From Flammeovirgaceae bacterium UBA2786 (lineage in GTDB: Bacteria > Bacteroidota > Bacteroidia > Cytophagales > Cyclobacteriaceae): a DNA stretch of 64,000 nucleotides. The number at the start of each line of letters is the position of its first letter. The first letter of the stretch is position 1. Below, in pieces: positions 27,176 to 35,320 of this stretch. Below the pieces are notes generated by a model. That model did no database searches, was not told the DNA's origin, and saw nothing but the letters and a program-made list of their open reading frames with translations. The stretch is taken from positions 1,401-65,400 of the forward strand of contig DEIA01000032.1 of NCBI GenBank assembly GCA_002352225.1, read 5' to 3'. Made by a program: the position numbers and the translations under genes.

Positions 27176-27201
27176 TGAAGGTGTTTGCTTAAAGGCAGAA
27201 G

Positions 27202-27237
27202 TAACCCGCAACCAAACGTGCGGGTTATTTTCTTGTT
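27202..27237 (+). terminator. Rho-independent terminator
   Basis: TAACCCGCA (27202-27210) and TGCGGGTTA (27219-27227) form a perfect 9-bp stem with an 8-base loop, followed by a T-rich run (TTTCTTGTT). It lies 27 bases after the stop of the preceding gene. Confidence 0.85.
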
Positions 27238-27443
27238 GTACATGCAATCGTTTGAGATGTTAATTTTTTTATTACCTGTTGGTTTTATTGAATTTCTCTG
27301 GTTCTACAGACGTTAGTTTACAGTTACTGCATACATAAAAGGCCGCAAACGTTTTTTTATTTCAAAAATCAAGTTTACTTACAGCCTTGTAACCATACTT
27401 TGTTTGCAGCCGTACATTTACACTGAAACAAAACAAAAAAACT

Positions 27444-28016
27444 ATGAAAACTAAATCAGTTGTACTTGCCTTAGTGATGGCTTTAGTATCGGTGGCAGCA
27501 CTTGCGGCTGATCCTGTAAATCCAAAAATGGTTGTAGTAAATCAAAAGGATCCGGCAACCTTCAAAGTAATTTATGAAGGATCGCAAACAGGAAAACTAA
27601 CTTTAAGAATATGGGATAACCAGGGAAATAAAGTAGTAACACAAACTATTTCAGGTGTAGAGAGCTTTATGCGCACGGTAAATTTTGCAGGCATGACAGC
27701 CGGTGAATATACCATTGAAGTAAGTGGAGCCAATGGTAAACAGACTCAGAAAATTACCTATCAGCCTGCTGCTGGTGTTTCTACCCAAAGCGCCATTCAT
27801 TTATCTAAATTATCAGCAGTAGATAAATATCTGCTGGCGGTATCAAATGCCAAAGAGGTAAATGTAAAAATTTATGATGGTGTAAATAATCTGGTACACG
27901 ATCAGAATGTGGCTGTTAATGGAAGCATTGGCCTGGTGTATGACCTGAGCAAAGTTTCTGGCTCACCTAAGTTTGAAGTTAGCAGTGCTAACGAAACAAA
28001 AGTTGTACGATACTAA
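27444..28016 (+). CDS. Small secreted beta-sandwich protein, paralogue of 26600-27175
   Basis: This 190-residue protein has a clean signal peptide (MKTKSVVLALVMALVSVAALA). Two beta-rich modules follow (KVIYEGSQTGKLTLRIWDNQGNKVV... and LLAVSNAKEVNVKIYDGVNNLVHD...) that match those of the upstream gene. It is transcribed separately, because a terminator lies between the two genes and another follows this one. Stand-alone proteins of this style may act in the periplasm or on the cell surface; no catalytic residues are visible. Confidence 0.75.
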   Translation: MKTKSVVLALVMALVSVAALAADPVNPKMVVVNQKDPATFKVIYEGSQTGKLTLRIWDNQGNKVVTQTISGVESFMRTVNFAGMTAGEYTIEVSGANGKQTQKITYQPAAGVSTQSAIHLSKLSAVDKYLLAVSNAKEVNVKIYDGVNNLVHDQNVAVNGSIGLVYDLSKVSGSPKFEVSSANETKVVRY

Positions 28017-28045
28017 TCAAGAATTGTTGTTTTAGGAGTGTGTGA

Positions 28046-28073
28046 AAAAGCCCCCGCGTTGTCGGGGGCTTTT
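28046..28073. terminator. Bidirectional rho-independent terminator
   Basis: AAAAGCCCCCG (28046-28056) and CGGGGGCTTTT (28063-28073) form a perfect 11-bp stem with a 6-base loop. A-runs and T-runs on both sides let it serve both the + strand gene ending at 28016 and the - strand mutase ending at 28080. Confidence 0.93.
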
Positions 28074-28079
28074 AATTTT

Positions 28080-31000
28080 CTACATATTCCTGCGGTACTG
28101 CCCGCCTACTTCAAACAACGCTTTGGTTATTTCGCCCAGCGAGCACACTTTGCAGGCCTCAATCAACTCTTCAAAAATGTTTTTGTTTTGAACAGCTGCA
28201 TGGCGTACTCGCTCTAACAGCACAGTTGCCTTTTCTCCCTGAAATGCATGCAGGTTCTTAAGCATGGTAATCTGATACTCTTTTTCTTCGGTTGTAGCCC
28301 GAATCACTTCTTGCGGAATAATAGTGGGAGAGCCTTTTGAACTTAAAAAAGTATTTACTCCAATGATAGGGTATTCGCCTGTATGCTTTAATGTTTCGTA
28401 ATACAGACTTTCCTCCTGAATCTTTCCGCGTTGGTACATGGTTTCCATTGCACCTAACACGCCCCCACGTTCGGTAATGCGATCAAACTCACTCAATACC
28501 GCTTCTTCTACCAGGTTGGTAAGTTCTTCAATAATAAAAGAACCTTGCGTTGGGTTTTCGTTTTTGGCTAAGCCTAGTTCTTTGTTGATGATTAACTGAA
28601 TAGCCATAGCTCTGCGCACACTCTCTTCTGTTGGGGTGGTAATGGCTTCATCGTAAGCATTGGTGTGCAACGAATTACAATTGTCGTAAATCGCGTACAA
28701 GGCTTGCAACGTTGTGCGGATGTCATTAAAATCAATTTCTTGTGCGTGTAACGAGCGACCTGATGTTTGAATGTGATATTTCAACATCTGGCTGCGGGCA
28801 TTCGCATTGTATTTATTCTTCATCGCCTTGGCCCATAGGCGCCTGGCCACGCGACCGATTACTGCGTATTCGGGATCGATACCATTGCTGAAGAAGAACG
28901 AAAGGTTAGGAGCAAAGTCGTTAATGTTCATGCCGCGGCTTAAATAGTATTCCACGTAGGTGAAACCATTGGCAAGCGTGAACGCTAACTGTGTGATGGG
29001 GTTGGCACCGGCCTCAGCAATATGGTAACCCGAAATAGAAACGGAGTAAAAATTTCTAACGTTCTTATCGATAAAATACTGTTGCACATCGCCCATCAGG
29101 CGCAAGGCAAATTCGGTAGAGAAGATGCAGGTGTTCTGTGCCTGATCTTCTTTTAGGATGTCGGCTTGAACGGTACCGCGTACTTGTGATAGCGTTTCAG
29201 CTTTTATCTTTTCATAAACATCTTTAGGTAACACCTGGTCACCGGTTACGCCCAATAACATTAAACCTAAACCATTGTTGCCTTTAGGTAAACTACCTTG
29301 ATAAGTTGGTCTTTCTTTGCCCTTGTAGATAGCAGCAATCTTTTTCTCAACTTCATTTTCTAATCCATTTTGTTTGATGTACACCTCGCATTGCTGATCG
29401 ATTGCCGCATTCATAAAGTAGCCAAGCAGCATGGGGGCAGGGCCATTGATGGTCATGGATACAGAAGTTTTCGGATCGGCCAGGTTAAAGCCACTGTATA
29501 ACTTCTTAGCATCGTCCAGACAGCAGATGCTAACACCTGAGTTACCAATCTTACCATAAATATCCGGACGATAATCCGGATCATTTCCGTAAAGTGTTAC
29601 CGAATCGAACGCGGTGGATAAACGTTTGGCTGGCATGGCCATACTTACATAATGAAAGCGTCTGTTGGTTCGTTCGGGCCCGCCTTCACCCGCAAACATT
29701 CGGGTAGGGTCTTCGCCTTCGCGCTTAAACGGATATATTCCGGCTGTATAGGGAAACTCGCCTGGTACATTTTCCTGAAGGTTCCATTTTAACAAATCGC
29801 CCCAGGCTTGGTACCGTGGTAACGATACTTTCGGAATTTGTAAATGAGAAAGAGATTCGGAATGAGTTTGAATACCAATTTCTTTATCGCGTACCTTAAA
29901 CTTGAAAACGGGTGATTGGTATTGATTTACTTTGTTACCCCAGTCTTCAATGAGTTTAATGTTTTTCGGATCGATGTTGAGTTTTAATTTATCCACCTCA
30001 CCCTCTAACTCCCTCTCCAAGGGAGAGGGAGAACCATTTGCTTTTATATGTTCAACGGTTTTCTGAACAGCGTAAAGTTTCTGTGCTGTTTCACTTTGTT
30101 CGGTTACCCATTGATCGTACGCGCGGTTGTTTTCTGAAATTTCGCTGAGGTACCGTGTACGATGCGGAGGAATAACAAAAACTTTTTCTGACATCTCCTG
30201 CGTAATCTCGAATGATGATTTCAGATCAGCCCCCGTTTTTTCTACAATCTTTTCAATAATGTGCTTGTACAATTGGTTCGTACCCGGGTCGTTAAACTGC
30301 GAAGCAATAGTGCCGAACACCGGCATATCTTCAGGCTTTTTATCAAATAGCTGATGGTTGCGTTGATATTGTTTTTTTACATCGCGTAAAGCATCTAATC
30401 CACCGCGTTTATCAAATTTGTTCAGTGCAATTACATCGGCAAAATCAAGCATGTCGATTTTTTCGAGCTGGGTAGCGGCACCGTATTCGGGTGTCATCAC
30501 ATAGAGTGATACATTGCTGTGGTCGAGTATTTCGGTATCGCTTTGACCGATGCCCGAAGTTTCAAGAATGATCAGATCGAACCCGGCAGCTTTTAAAATA
30601 CTAATGGCATCTTTTACATAAGCCGACAGCGCGAGGTTACTTTGTCGCGTAGCTAACGAACGCATATACACACGCGGATTGTTAATCGCATTCATGCGAA
30701 TGCGATCGCCCAACAGGGCACCACCGGTTTTTCGTTTTGATGGATCTACTGAAATCAATCCTATGTTTTTGTCTTTGAAGTCGGTAAGAAATCTGCGTAC
30801 AATTTCATCCACCATCGAAGATTTACCCGCGCCACCCGTACCGGTTATTCCCAACACAGGTGCTTTGGATTGTTCTGCTTGCTTGTTGATTTCGTTTAAT
30901 GTATCGCGGTGTTCGTCAGAATAATTTTCAGCAGCCGAAATTAATTGTGCAATATCCAAATGACTGCTGGCTGCCAACTGCTTCCTGCTTACTTTTTTTC

Positions 31001-31493
31001 CAGTTGGAAAATCTGCTTTCTCAACAAGATCATTAATCATTCCCTGCAAGCCCAACGCGCGGCCATCGTCAGGCGAATAAATTTTGGTGATGCCATACTC
31101 CATCAGCTCTTTACTTTCTTCGGGAAGAATTACACCACCGCCACCACCAACAATTTTAATATGACCTGCGCCTTTTTTCTGCAACAAGTCGTACATGTAT
31201 TTAAAATATTCGTTGTGCCCGCCCTGGTAACTGGTCATGGCAATGGCCTGTGCATCTTCCTGAATAGCAGTGTTCACAACTTCTTCTACGCTTCGGTCGT
31301 GGCCGAGGTGGATTACTTCAACTCCGGTTGCCTGAATAATTCTGCGCATGATGTTGATGGCAGCATCGTGGCCATCGAACAAACTGGCGGCTGTTACAAT
31401 ACGGACTTTGTTTTTGGGCTTGTATGGCTGTGGAGCTGCATGACCGGCAAGATTGGTTTGTGGAGTTTTGGCAGACTTTGTTTCAGCGCTCAT
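28080..31493 (-). CDS. icmF: Fused B12-dependent acyl-CoA mutase, IcmF type
   Basis: This 1137-residue protein has the IcmF order: B12-binding domain, G-protein chaperone, mutase. The cobalamin-ligand motif DGHDAA is at residues 40-45 (H42). The MeaB-like GTPase has Walker A GTGGAGKS at 218-225. The mutase barrel starts near 560 with the YTAG...REGEDPTRMFAGEG segment. Q786, in the position where methylmalonyl-CoA mutase has a substrate-binding Arg, indicates an isobutyryl-/butyryl-CoA type substrate. Residue 587 is Tyr (GIYPF), where isobutyryl-type enzymes are remembered to have Phe. A linker at 489-501 (SPSPLERELEGEV) is encoded by a palindromic repeat. The reaction is a carbon-skeleton rearrangement in branched or short acyl-CoA metabolism. 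The gene is transcribed alone and ends at a strong terminator. Confidence 0.93.
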   Translation of the reverse strand: MSAETKSAKTPQTNLAGHAAPQPYKPKNKVRIVTAASLFDGHDAAINIMRRIIQATGVEVIHLGHDRSVEEVVNTAIQEDAQAIAMTSYQGGHNEYFKYMYDLLQKKGAGHIKIVGGGGGVILPEESKELMEYGITKIYSPDDGRALGLQGMINDLVEKADFPTGKKVSRKQLAASSHLDIAQLISAAENYSDEHRDTLNEINKQAEQSKAPVLGITGTGGAGKSSMVDEIVRRFLTDFKDKNIGLISVDPSKRKTGGALLGDRIRMNAINNPRVYMRSLATRQSNLALSAYVKDAISILKAAGFDLIILETSGIGQSDTEILDHSNVSLYVMTPEYGAATQLEKIDMLDFADVIALNKFDKRGGLDALRDVKKQYQRNHQLFDKKPEDMPVFGTIASQFNDPGTNQLYKHIIEKIVEKTGADLKSSFEITQEMSEKVFVIPPHRTRYLSEISENNRAYDQWVTEQSETAQKLYAVQKTVEHIKANGSPSPLERELEGEVDKLKLNIDPKNIKLIEDWGNKVNQYQSPVFKFKVRDKEIGIQTHSESLSHLQIPKVSLPRYQAWGDLLKWNLQENVPGEFPYTAGIYPFKREGEDPTRMFAGEGGPERTNRRFHYVSMAMPAKRLSTAFDSVTLYGNDPDYRPDIYGKIGNSGVSICCLDDAKKLYSGFNLADPKTSVSMTINGPAPMLLGYFMNAAIDQQCEVYIKQNGLENEVEKKIAAIYKGKERPTYQGSLPKGNNGLGLMLLGVTGDQVLPKDVYEKIKAETLSQVRGTVQADILKEDQAQNTCIFSTEFALRLMGDVQQYFIDKNVRNFYSVSISGYHIAEAGANPITQLAFTLANGFTYVEYYLSRGMNINDFAPNLSFFFSNGIDPEYAVIGRVARRLWAKAMKNKYNANARSQMLKYHIQTSGRSLHAQEIDFNDIRTTLQALYAIYDNCNSLHTNAYDEAITTPTEESVRRAMAIQLIINKELGLAKNENPTQGSFIIEELTNLVEEAVLSEFDRITERGGVLGAMETMYQRGKIQEESLYYETLKHTGEYPIIGVNTFLSSKGSPTIIPQEVIRATTEEKEYQITMLKNLHAFQGEKATVLLERVRHAAVQNKNIFEELIEACKVCSLGEITKALFEVGGQYRRNM
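30009..30031. repeat. Palindromic repeat inside the icmF coding sequence
   Basis: CTCCCTCTCC (30009-30018) and GGAGAGGGAG (30022-30031) form a perfect 10-bp inverted repeat with a 3-base centre. On the coding strand it reads in frame as part of SPSPLERELEGEV, in the linker between the GTPase and mutase domains. The surrounding CCTCACCCTCTAACT belongs to the same element type. Confidence 0.8.
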
Positions 31494-31557
31494 TTCAGAA
31501 TCAGGTTAACCGCGCAAAAGTACAGAAAAATAAGATTTGGCTAACGGCTGGTAGGGG

Positions 31558-31587
31558 TTTGAGACTTAATCGTTTATCTTAATTTTG
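31558..31587 (+). promoter_or_regulatory. Promoter of the histidine kinase gene, -33/-7 type
   Basis: TTTG (31558-31561) and TAATTTTG (31580-31587) are separated by 18 bases, matching the Bacteroidota TTTG / TAnnTTTG promoter. The ATG of the kinase is 20 bases downstream. Confidence 0.6.
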
Positions 31588-31606
31588 CAGTTCATTTAAG
31601 TGTTTG

Positions 31607-33574
31607 ATGCTGAGTTGGTTTAATATTTATGCGCCATCTGAGAAGGTTCCGGAGTCGTTGAGGCAATCCGTTTACATAACCAATATTCTTTCATCCATTT
31701 TCGCGGTATTAGCACTTATTCTTTTTGGTATCCTTTTCGTCATGTTTGTGTGGACGGGTACGTCCATTTTTATCATTCTGGTAGCCGTAATCTTTGGCTT
31801 GGTGCCTTTAATTAATAGGGTTAACCACGATGTGGGTCGCCTCTTGTTTTGCCTGGTGCCGGTGTATGTTACGTTCGGTATTTCGCTCTATGGAAAGATT
31901 AAAGTACCGGAACAGTCCTATATCACGTATTTCGATATACGCTTTATTATTCTGGTTACAACCATTTTACCGGCAATTGCATTTGTTATTGAAGAAAAAT
32001 GGAAGATGGTTGTTTGCCTGGTTTCAACTCTGGCTTGTTTGCTATTGTTCGATCCGGTTCACAATGCTTTTGGGTTAGGCTATTTTCAGCGCGGGTTTAC
32101 GGCACGCTCCTATTATTACATGAACTACATAACGCTGGTTTCTTTTCTGGTGTTATCCAGCGGGATTATTGTGTTAAAGATAATTACGGGACGGGCCGAG
32201 GCACAGGTTAAGAAATCGGTTCAGGAATTAAATTCCAGCAACCAGTTGTTGATGGTAAAGAATGAAGAATTAGTGAAGTTGAACGAATCGATGGCCCAGC
32301 AGAGCGAGAAATTGATTTTCCAAAAAAAGCAAATTCATGAAAGCCGTGAATTGATTGCCGAGGCTAATTTAATGATTAGCCAACAACAGGAAAAACTAAT
32401 TGAATCTAATAAAGAACTTGCAAAATTGGTAGAACAAAAGACTGATGCACTAACGCTGGCGAACGAAGAATTAATTCGGCATAACAATGAATTGCGACAG
32501 TTTTCGTACACGGTTTCACATAACCTGAGAGCTCCGGTTGCCCGTTTGCTTGGCCTTACCGATTTGTTTAACCGCCTTGAACAGGCTGATAACAAAGACG
32601 GAATAGCCAGCATGATTCAGAAATCAGGAAGAGAACTGGATGAAGTATTGAAAGATCTTAACCAGATTATAGACCTGCGAAATGATTTGTACCGGGTGCG
32701 TGAAAAAATTCACTTTAGTGAAGAATGGCAGAAAACTATTTTCATACTTCAGGAACAGATCAGGCCGGGTTACCGAATTCAAACTAATTTTGAGCAAGGG
32801 CCAACCATATTTTCAATTCGGGCTATGATCCAGAGTATTTTGTACAATCTGGTAAGCAACGCAATTAAGTATCGTAATCCGGAACGGGAGTTGCACATTG
32901 ATATCACCACTACGAGACAATCCGATCAATCCATAATATTGAAAGTAAGTGATAATGGGTTAGGTATTAATCTTGAATCTCAAAAGGAGAATGTGTTTAA
33001 ACTCTATCGCAGATTTCATTCTCATGTAGATGGTAAAGGTTTGGGTTTGTATTTGGTGAAAACACAAATAGATACACTGGGGGGTACCATTAACATTGAA
33101 AGTGAGATTAACAGAGGTACAACTTTTATTGTAACATTACCTCATCCTCAGAACATTAGTGAGCAGGTAATTTTTCAAAGCGAGGTTGCCCATATTTATT
33201 TTGATGCGGATATTAATAATACGGTAATCCTTTGGAAAGAAAACGTTACCGCTCCGGAATTCAGAAAAGCTTACCAGGCGGTACTCCATTCATTAAAAAC
33301 TTACAATTCTCCAGGGTGCATTGTCGACTCCAGGAAGCAAGGGCTTGTGCCAGATGAAGAGCAGCAATGGCTTGTGGGTACGGTTATTCCGGAGGCTGTG
33401 CGGCACGGATTAAAACGCATTGCAGGAGTTGGTTTGGCAGAGCCATTGCGTAAAGCGTATATGGAGAAGATAATGGCAAAAGCCGGGTTACTTGGTGTAG
33501 AATTGAAATTTTTCAGCGAAATGAGTGATGCGGTTGCCTGGATGAAATCTTTTACCCGGAGCCAGAACGGATAA
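31607..33574 (+). CDS. Membrane histidine kinase with C-terminal STAS/SpoIIAA-like domain
   Basis: This 655-residue protein has six hydrophobic segments in residues 25-190, a long coiled coil (about 195-295) and a HisKA domain with phospho-acceptor H305 in YTVSHNLRAP. A HATPase domain follows (N box LYNLVSNAIKY, DNGLGI, GKGLGLYLVKT). After the kinase core, from about 515 on, there is an extra ~130-residue domain (AHIYFDADINNTVILWKENVT...IVDSRKQGLV...) that resembles the STAS/SpoIIAA-like domain of Cytophagales. Kinases with this tail after the ATPase are unusual. No response regulator gene is adjacent, so the partner is unknown. The start is ATG 31607; a TTG three bases earlier was ignored. 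It is divergent from icmF. Confidence 0.87.
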   Translation: MLSWFNIYAPSEKVPESLRQSVYITNILSSIFAVLALILFGILFVMFVWTGTSIFIILVAVIFGLVPLINRVNHDVGRLLFCLVPVYVTFGISLYGKIKVPEQSYITYFDIRFIILVTTILPAIAFVIEEKWKMVVCLVSTLACLLLFDPVHNAFGLGYFQRGFTARSYYYMNYITLVSFLVLSSGIIVLKIITGRAEAQVKKSVQELNSSNQLLMVKNEELVKLNESMAQQSEKLIFQKKQIHESRELIAEANLMISQQQEKLIESNKELAKLVEQKTDALTLANEELIRHNNELRQFSYTVSHNLRAPVARLLGLTDLFNRLEQADNKDGIASMIQKSGRELDEVLKDLNQIIDLRNDLYRVREKIHFSEEWQKTIFILQEQIRPGYRIQTNFEQGPTIFSIRAMIQSILYNLVSNAIKYRNPERELHIDITTTRQSDQSIILKVSDNGLGINLESQKENVFKLYRRFHSHVDGKGLGLYLVKTQIDTLGGTINIESEINRGTTFIVTLPHPQNISEQVIFQSEVAHIYFDADINNTVILWKENVTAPEFRKAYQAVLHSLKTYNSPGCIVDSRKQGLVPDEEQQWLVGTVIPEAVRHGLKRIAGVGLAEPLRKAYMEKIMAKAGLLGVELKFFSEMSDAVAWMKSFTRSQNG

Positions 33575-33597
33575 TAATATTGACGCTATCTTTAGTT

Positions 33598-33605
33598 TAC
33601 CTTTG
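33598..33605 (+). promoter_or_regulatory. Putative -7 promoter element
   Basis: TACCTTTG matches TAnnTTTG exactly, 17 bases before the ATG at 33623. A TTG lies 15 bases upstream, slightly closer than usual. Confidence 0.42.
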
Positions 33606-33622
33606 TTAGCAAATTACTTACC

Positions 33623-33841
33623 ATGAGCCAGGCATTTGTTCGGGAAGGAGATGAGCAAAGTTTATCGGATATTCCGCCTACGGTTAACGCATTGATTAAC
33701 TTTCTTACCCGCGAGAATAACGGTGTGCGGGTATATGAAAAAAAGCTAATTGATGTAGATGGCACCTTTGTGCATGAGATGAGTAATGGGTTGCGGTATG
33801 GGAAAGATGGTGCCGGCCGTTGGATTGTGGTTGAGATATGA
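33623..33841 (+). CDS. Conserved small hypothetical protein
   Basis: This 72-residue soluble protein (SDIPPTVNALINFLTRENNGVRVYEKK...GAGRWIVVEI) was not assigned to a family. It has its own promoter-like element, and its stop codon overlaps the start of the DUF952 gene by 4 bases, so the two are translated as a pair. The tight coupling and plausible codon use support a real gene. Confidence 0.65.
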   Translation: MSQAFVREGDEQSLSDIPPTVNALINFLTRENNGVRVYEKKLIDVDGTFVHEMSNGLRYGKDGAGRWIVVEI

Positions 33842-34137
33842 TTTACCACGTTATTTCAGAAGCCGTTTGGAATGAGCAACTTCACTCCGAATTTTTAGTA
33901 GTTCCATCGTTACAGACAGAAGGATTTATCCATTGTTGTACGAAGCATCAGGTTGAGGGTGTACGGGCACGATATTTTAAAGGGCAGCCTGGTTTACTCT
34001 TACTAGAAATAGATGAAAGCAAATTGGAGAGCGAGGTGCGATTTGAGAAGTCTACGAATGATGAATTATTTCCGCATGTGTATGGGCCAATCAATAAGAG
34101 AGCAATACTTAGCGTAACTCAGCTCAGAGAGGAATAA
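33838..34137 (+). CDS. DUF952 family protein
   Basis: This 99-residue protein shows the DUF952 pattern: MIYHVISEAVWNE, a central EGFIHCCTKHQV and FPHVYGPINKRAI near the C-terminus. Members are small cytoplasmic proteins sometimes compared with ADP-ribosyl-transferase-like folds, but no activity is established. It overlaps the 72-residue gene by ATGA and ends 9 bases before the convergent lactate dehydrogenase. Confidence 0.85.
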   Translation: MIYHVISEAVWNEQLHSEFLVVPSLQTEGFIHCCTKHQVEGVRARYFKGQPGLLLLEIDESKLESEVRFEKSTNDELFPHVYGPINKRAILSVTQLREE

Positions 34138-34146
34138 CTAATATTC

Positions 34147-35301
34147 CTAATCTCGTGTCTTCAAAAATTTTTCAAAATCGGTTGGCGATTGACACCCGAT
34201 CTGATTCATTACCTGTTGTAGTTGTGTTTTTAAAATGGCTATGGTGTGATCGCCACCAGCATTGCCAAGCGCAGCAACACCATACATAAATGTACGGCCC
34301 AAAAACGTAAACGCTGCGCCACTGGCCATGGCTCTTGCTATGTCGGGGCCTGATCGGATGCCACTATCCATCATGATTTTAATTTTGTTCTTAAATTTTT
34401 TTTCTATGGGTAGCATAGAGTGAATAGCTGATTCTCCGGCATCGATCTGTCTGCCCCCATGATTCGAAACAATTATTCCATCCAATCCAAGTTGTACGGC
34501 CATTTCTGCATCGGCTTCGCTGGCTACTCCCTTCAATACAATCTTCCCGTTCCACTTATCGCGTATAGCAGAAATTTTATCACGATTCATTTTACCTGAA
34601 AAGGTTTTGTCCATAAACTGGCCAAGTTGTTTCATGCTCTGCCCTTTAGGCATATACGGTTTTAAGGTTGCAAATTCGGGTGTACCATGAAGCAAAGTAT
34701 TAATAGCCCATGTGGGCTTGCCTAAAATTTGAAGAATGTTTCGTGCCGACATGCTGGGTGGCATAGCCAGTCCATTGCGTATATCGCGCGGGCGATAGCC
34801 AAATGTTGGAACATCGCACAGCAATACCAACACGTCATACGTTGCGTCTTTCAATCTTTTAATAATATCATCGCGCAAAGCATCTTCAGCCGGATGATAA
34901 AGTTGAAACCAGGCTTTGCCTTCGGTGAGTTCGCTTATCCGTTCAATGCTTGAGGTAGTTACCGTGCTTAGAATAAAGGGTATGTTGTGTTGATGAGCAG
35001 CCTTTGCTAATATCTCTGTAGAATTTGGCCAGATTAATCCCTGCAATCCAACAGGAGCAATTCCAAATGGAGCATCGTAGGTGGTACCAAAGAGTTCGGT
35101 TTTGAGATTTACTTCGATGGCCGGATTGAGATAAACCGGCACCAACTCAACCTCGCGAAGTTCGCGGGTGTTTTTGATCAGGTTAACATCTTCATTACAA
35201 CCTCCATCCAGATATTCAAACGAAAAACGAGGTATTCGTCTTTTGGCTTTTTCGCGAAGATCATCAATGGATGGATAGTTTGGGTTATAGGACCATTTCA
35301 T
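34147..35301 (-). CDS. lldD: FMN-dependent alpha-hydroxy-acid (L-lactate) dehydrogenase
   Basis: This 384-residue flavoenzyme of the LldD/glycolate oxidase family oxidises L-2-hydroxy acids to 2-oxo acids. Visible hallmarks are FSFEYLDGGCNED at the N-terminus, PFGIAPVGLQGL, the catalytic-His segment VSNHGGRQID with neighbouring Arg, and the FMN phosphate loop DSGIRSGPDIARA. It is the last gene of the rhamnose operon, 19 bases after the kinase. If the aldolase/dehydrogenase fusion produces L-lactate, this enzyme would carry it on to pyruvate. The lactate specificity comes from this context and is not certain from motifs. Confidence 0.85.
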   Translation of the reverse strand: MKWSYNPNYPSIDDLREKAKRRIPRFSFEYLDGGCNEDVNLIKNTRELREVELVPVYLNPAIEVNLKTELFGTTYDAPFGIAPVGLQGLIWPNSTEILAKAAHQHNIPFILSTVTTSSIERISELTEGKAWFQLYHPAEDALRDDIIKRLKDATYDVLVLLCDVPTFGYRPRDIRNGLAMPPSMSARNILQILGKPTWAINTLLHGTPEFATLKPYMPKGQSMKQLGQFMDKTFSGKMNRDKISAIRDKWNGKIVLKGVASEADAEMAVQLGLDGIIVSNHGGRQIDAGESAIHSMLPIEKKFKNKIKIMMDSGIRSGPDIARAMASGAAFTFLGRTFMYGVAALGNAGGDHTIAILKTQLQQVMNQIGCQSPTDFEKFLKTRD

Positions 35302-35320
35302 GTAATACTTGTATTAGAAA

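Noticed and set aside
30009..30031. Transcription terminator
   Set aside because: The hairpin lies within the icmF coding sequence, is in frame and has no T-run.
30945..31544. Open frame of 199 codons on the + strand
   Set aside because: It is antisense to the B12-binding domain of icmF and its translation is Cys/Phe-rich without domains.
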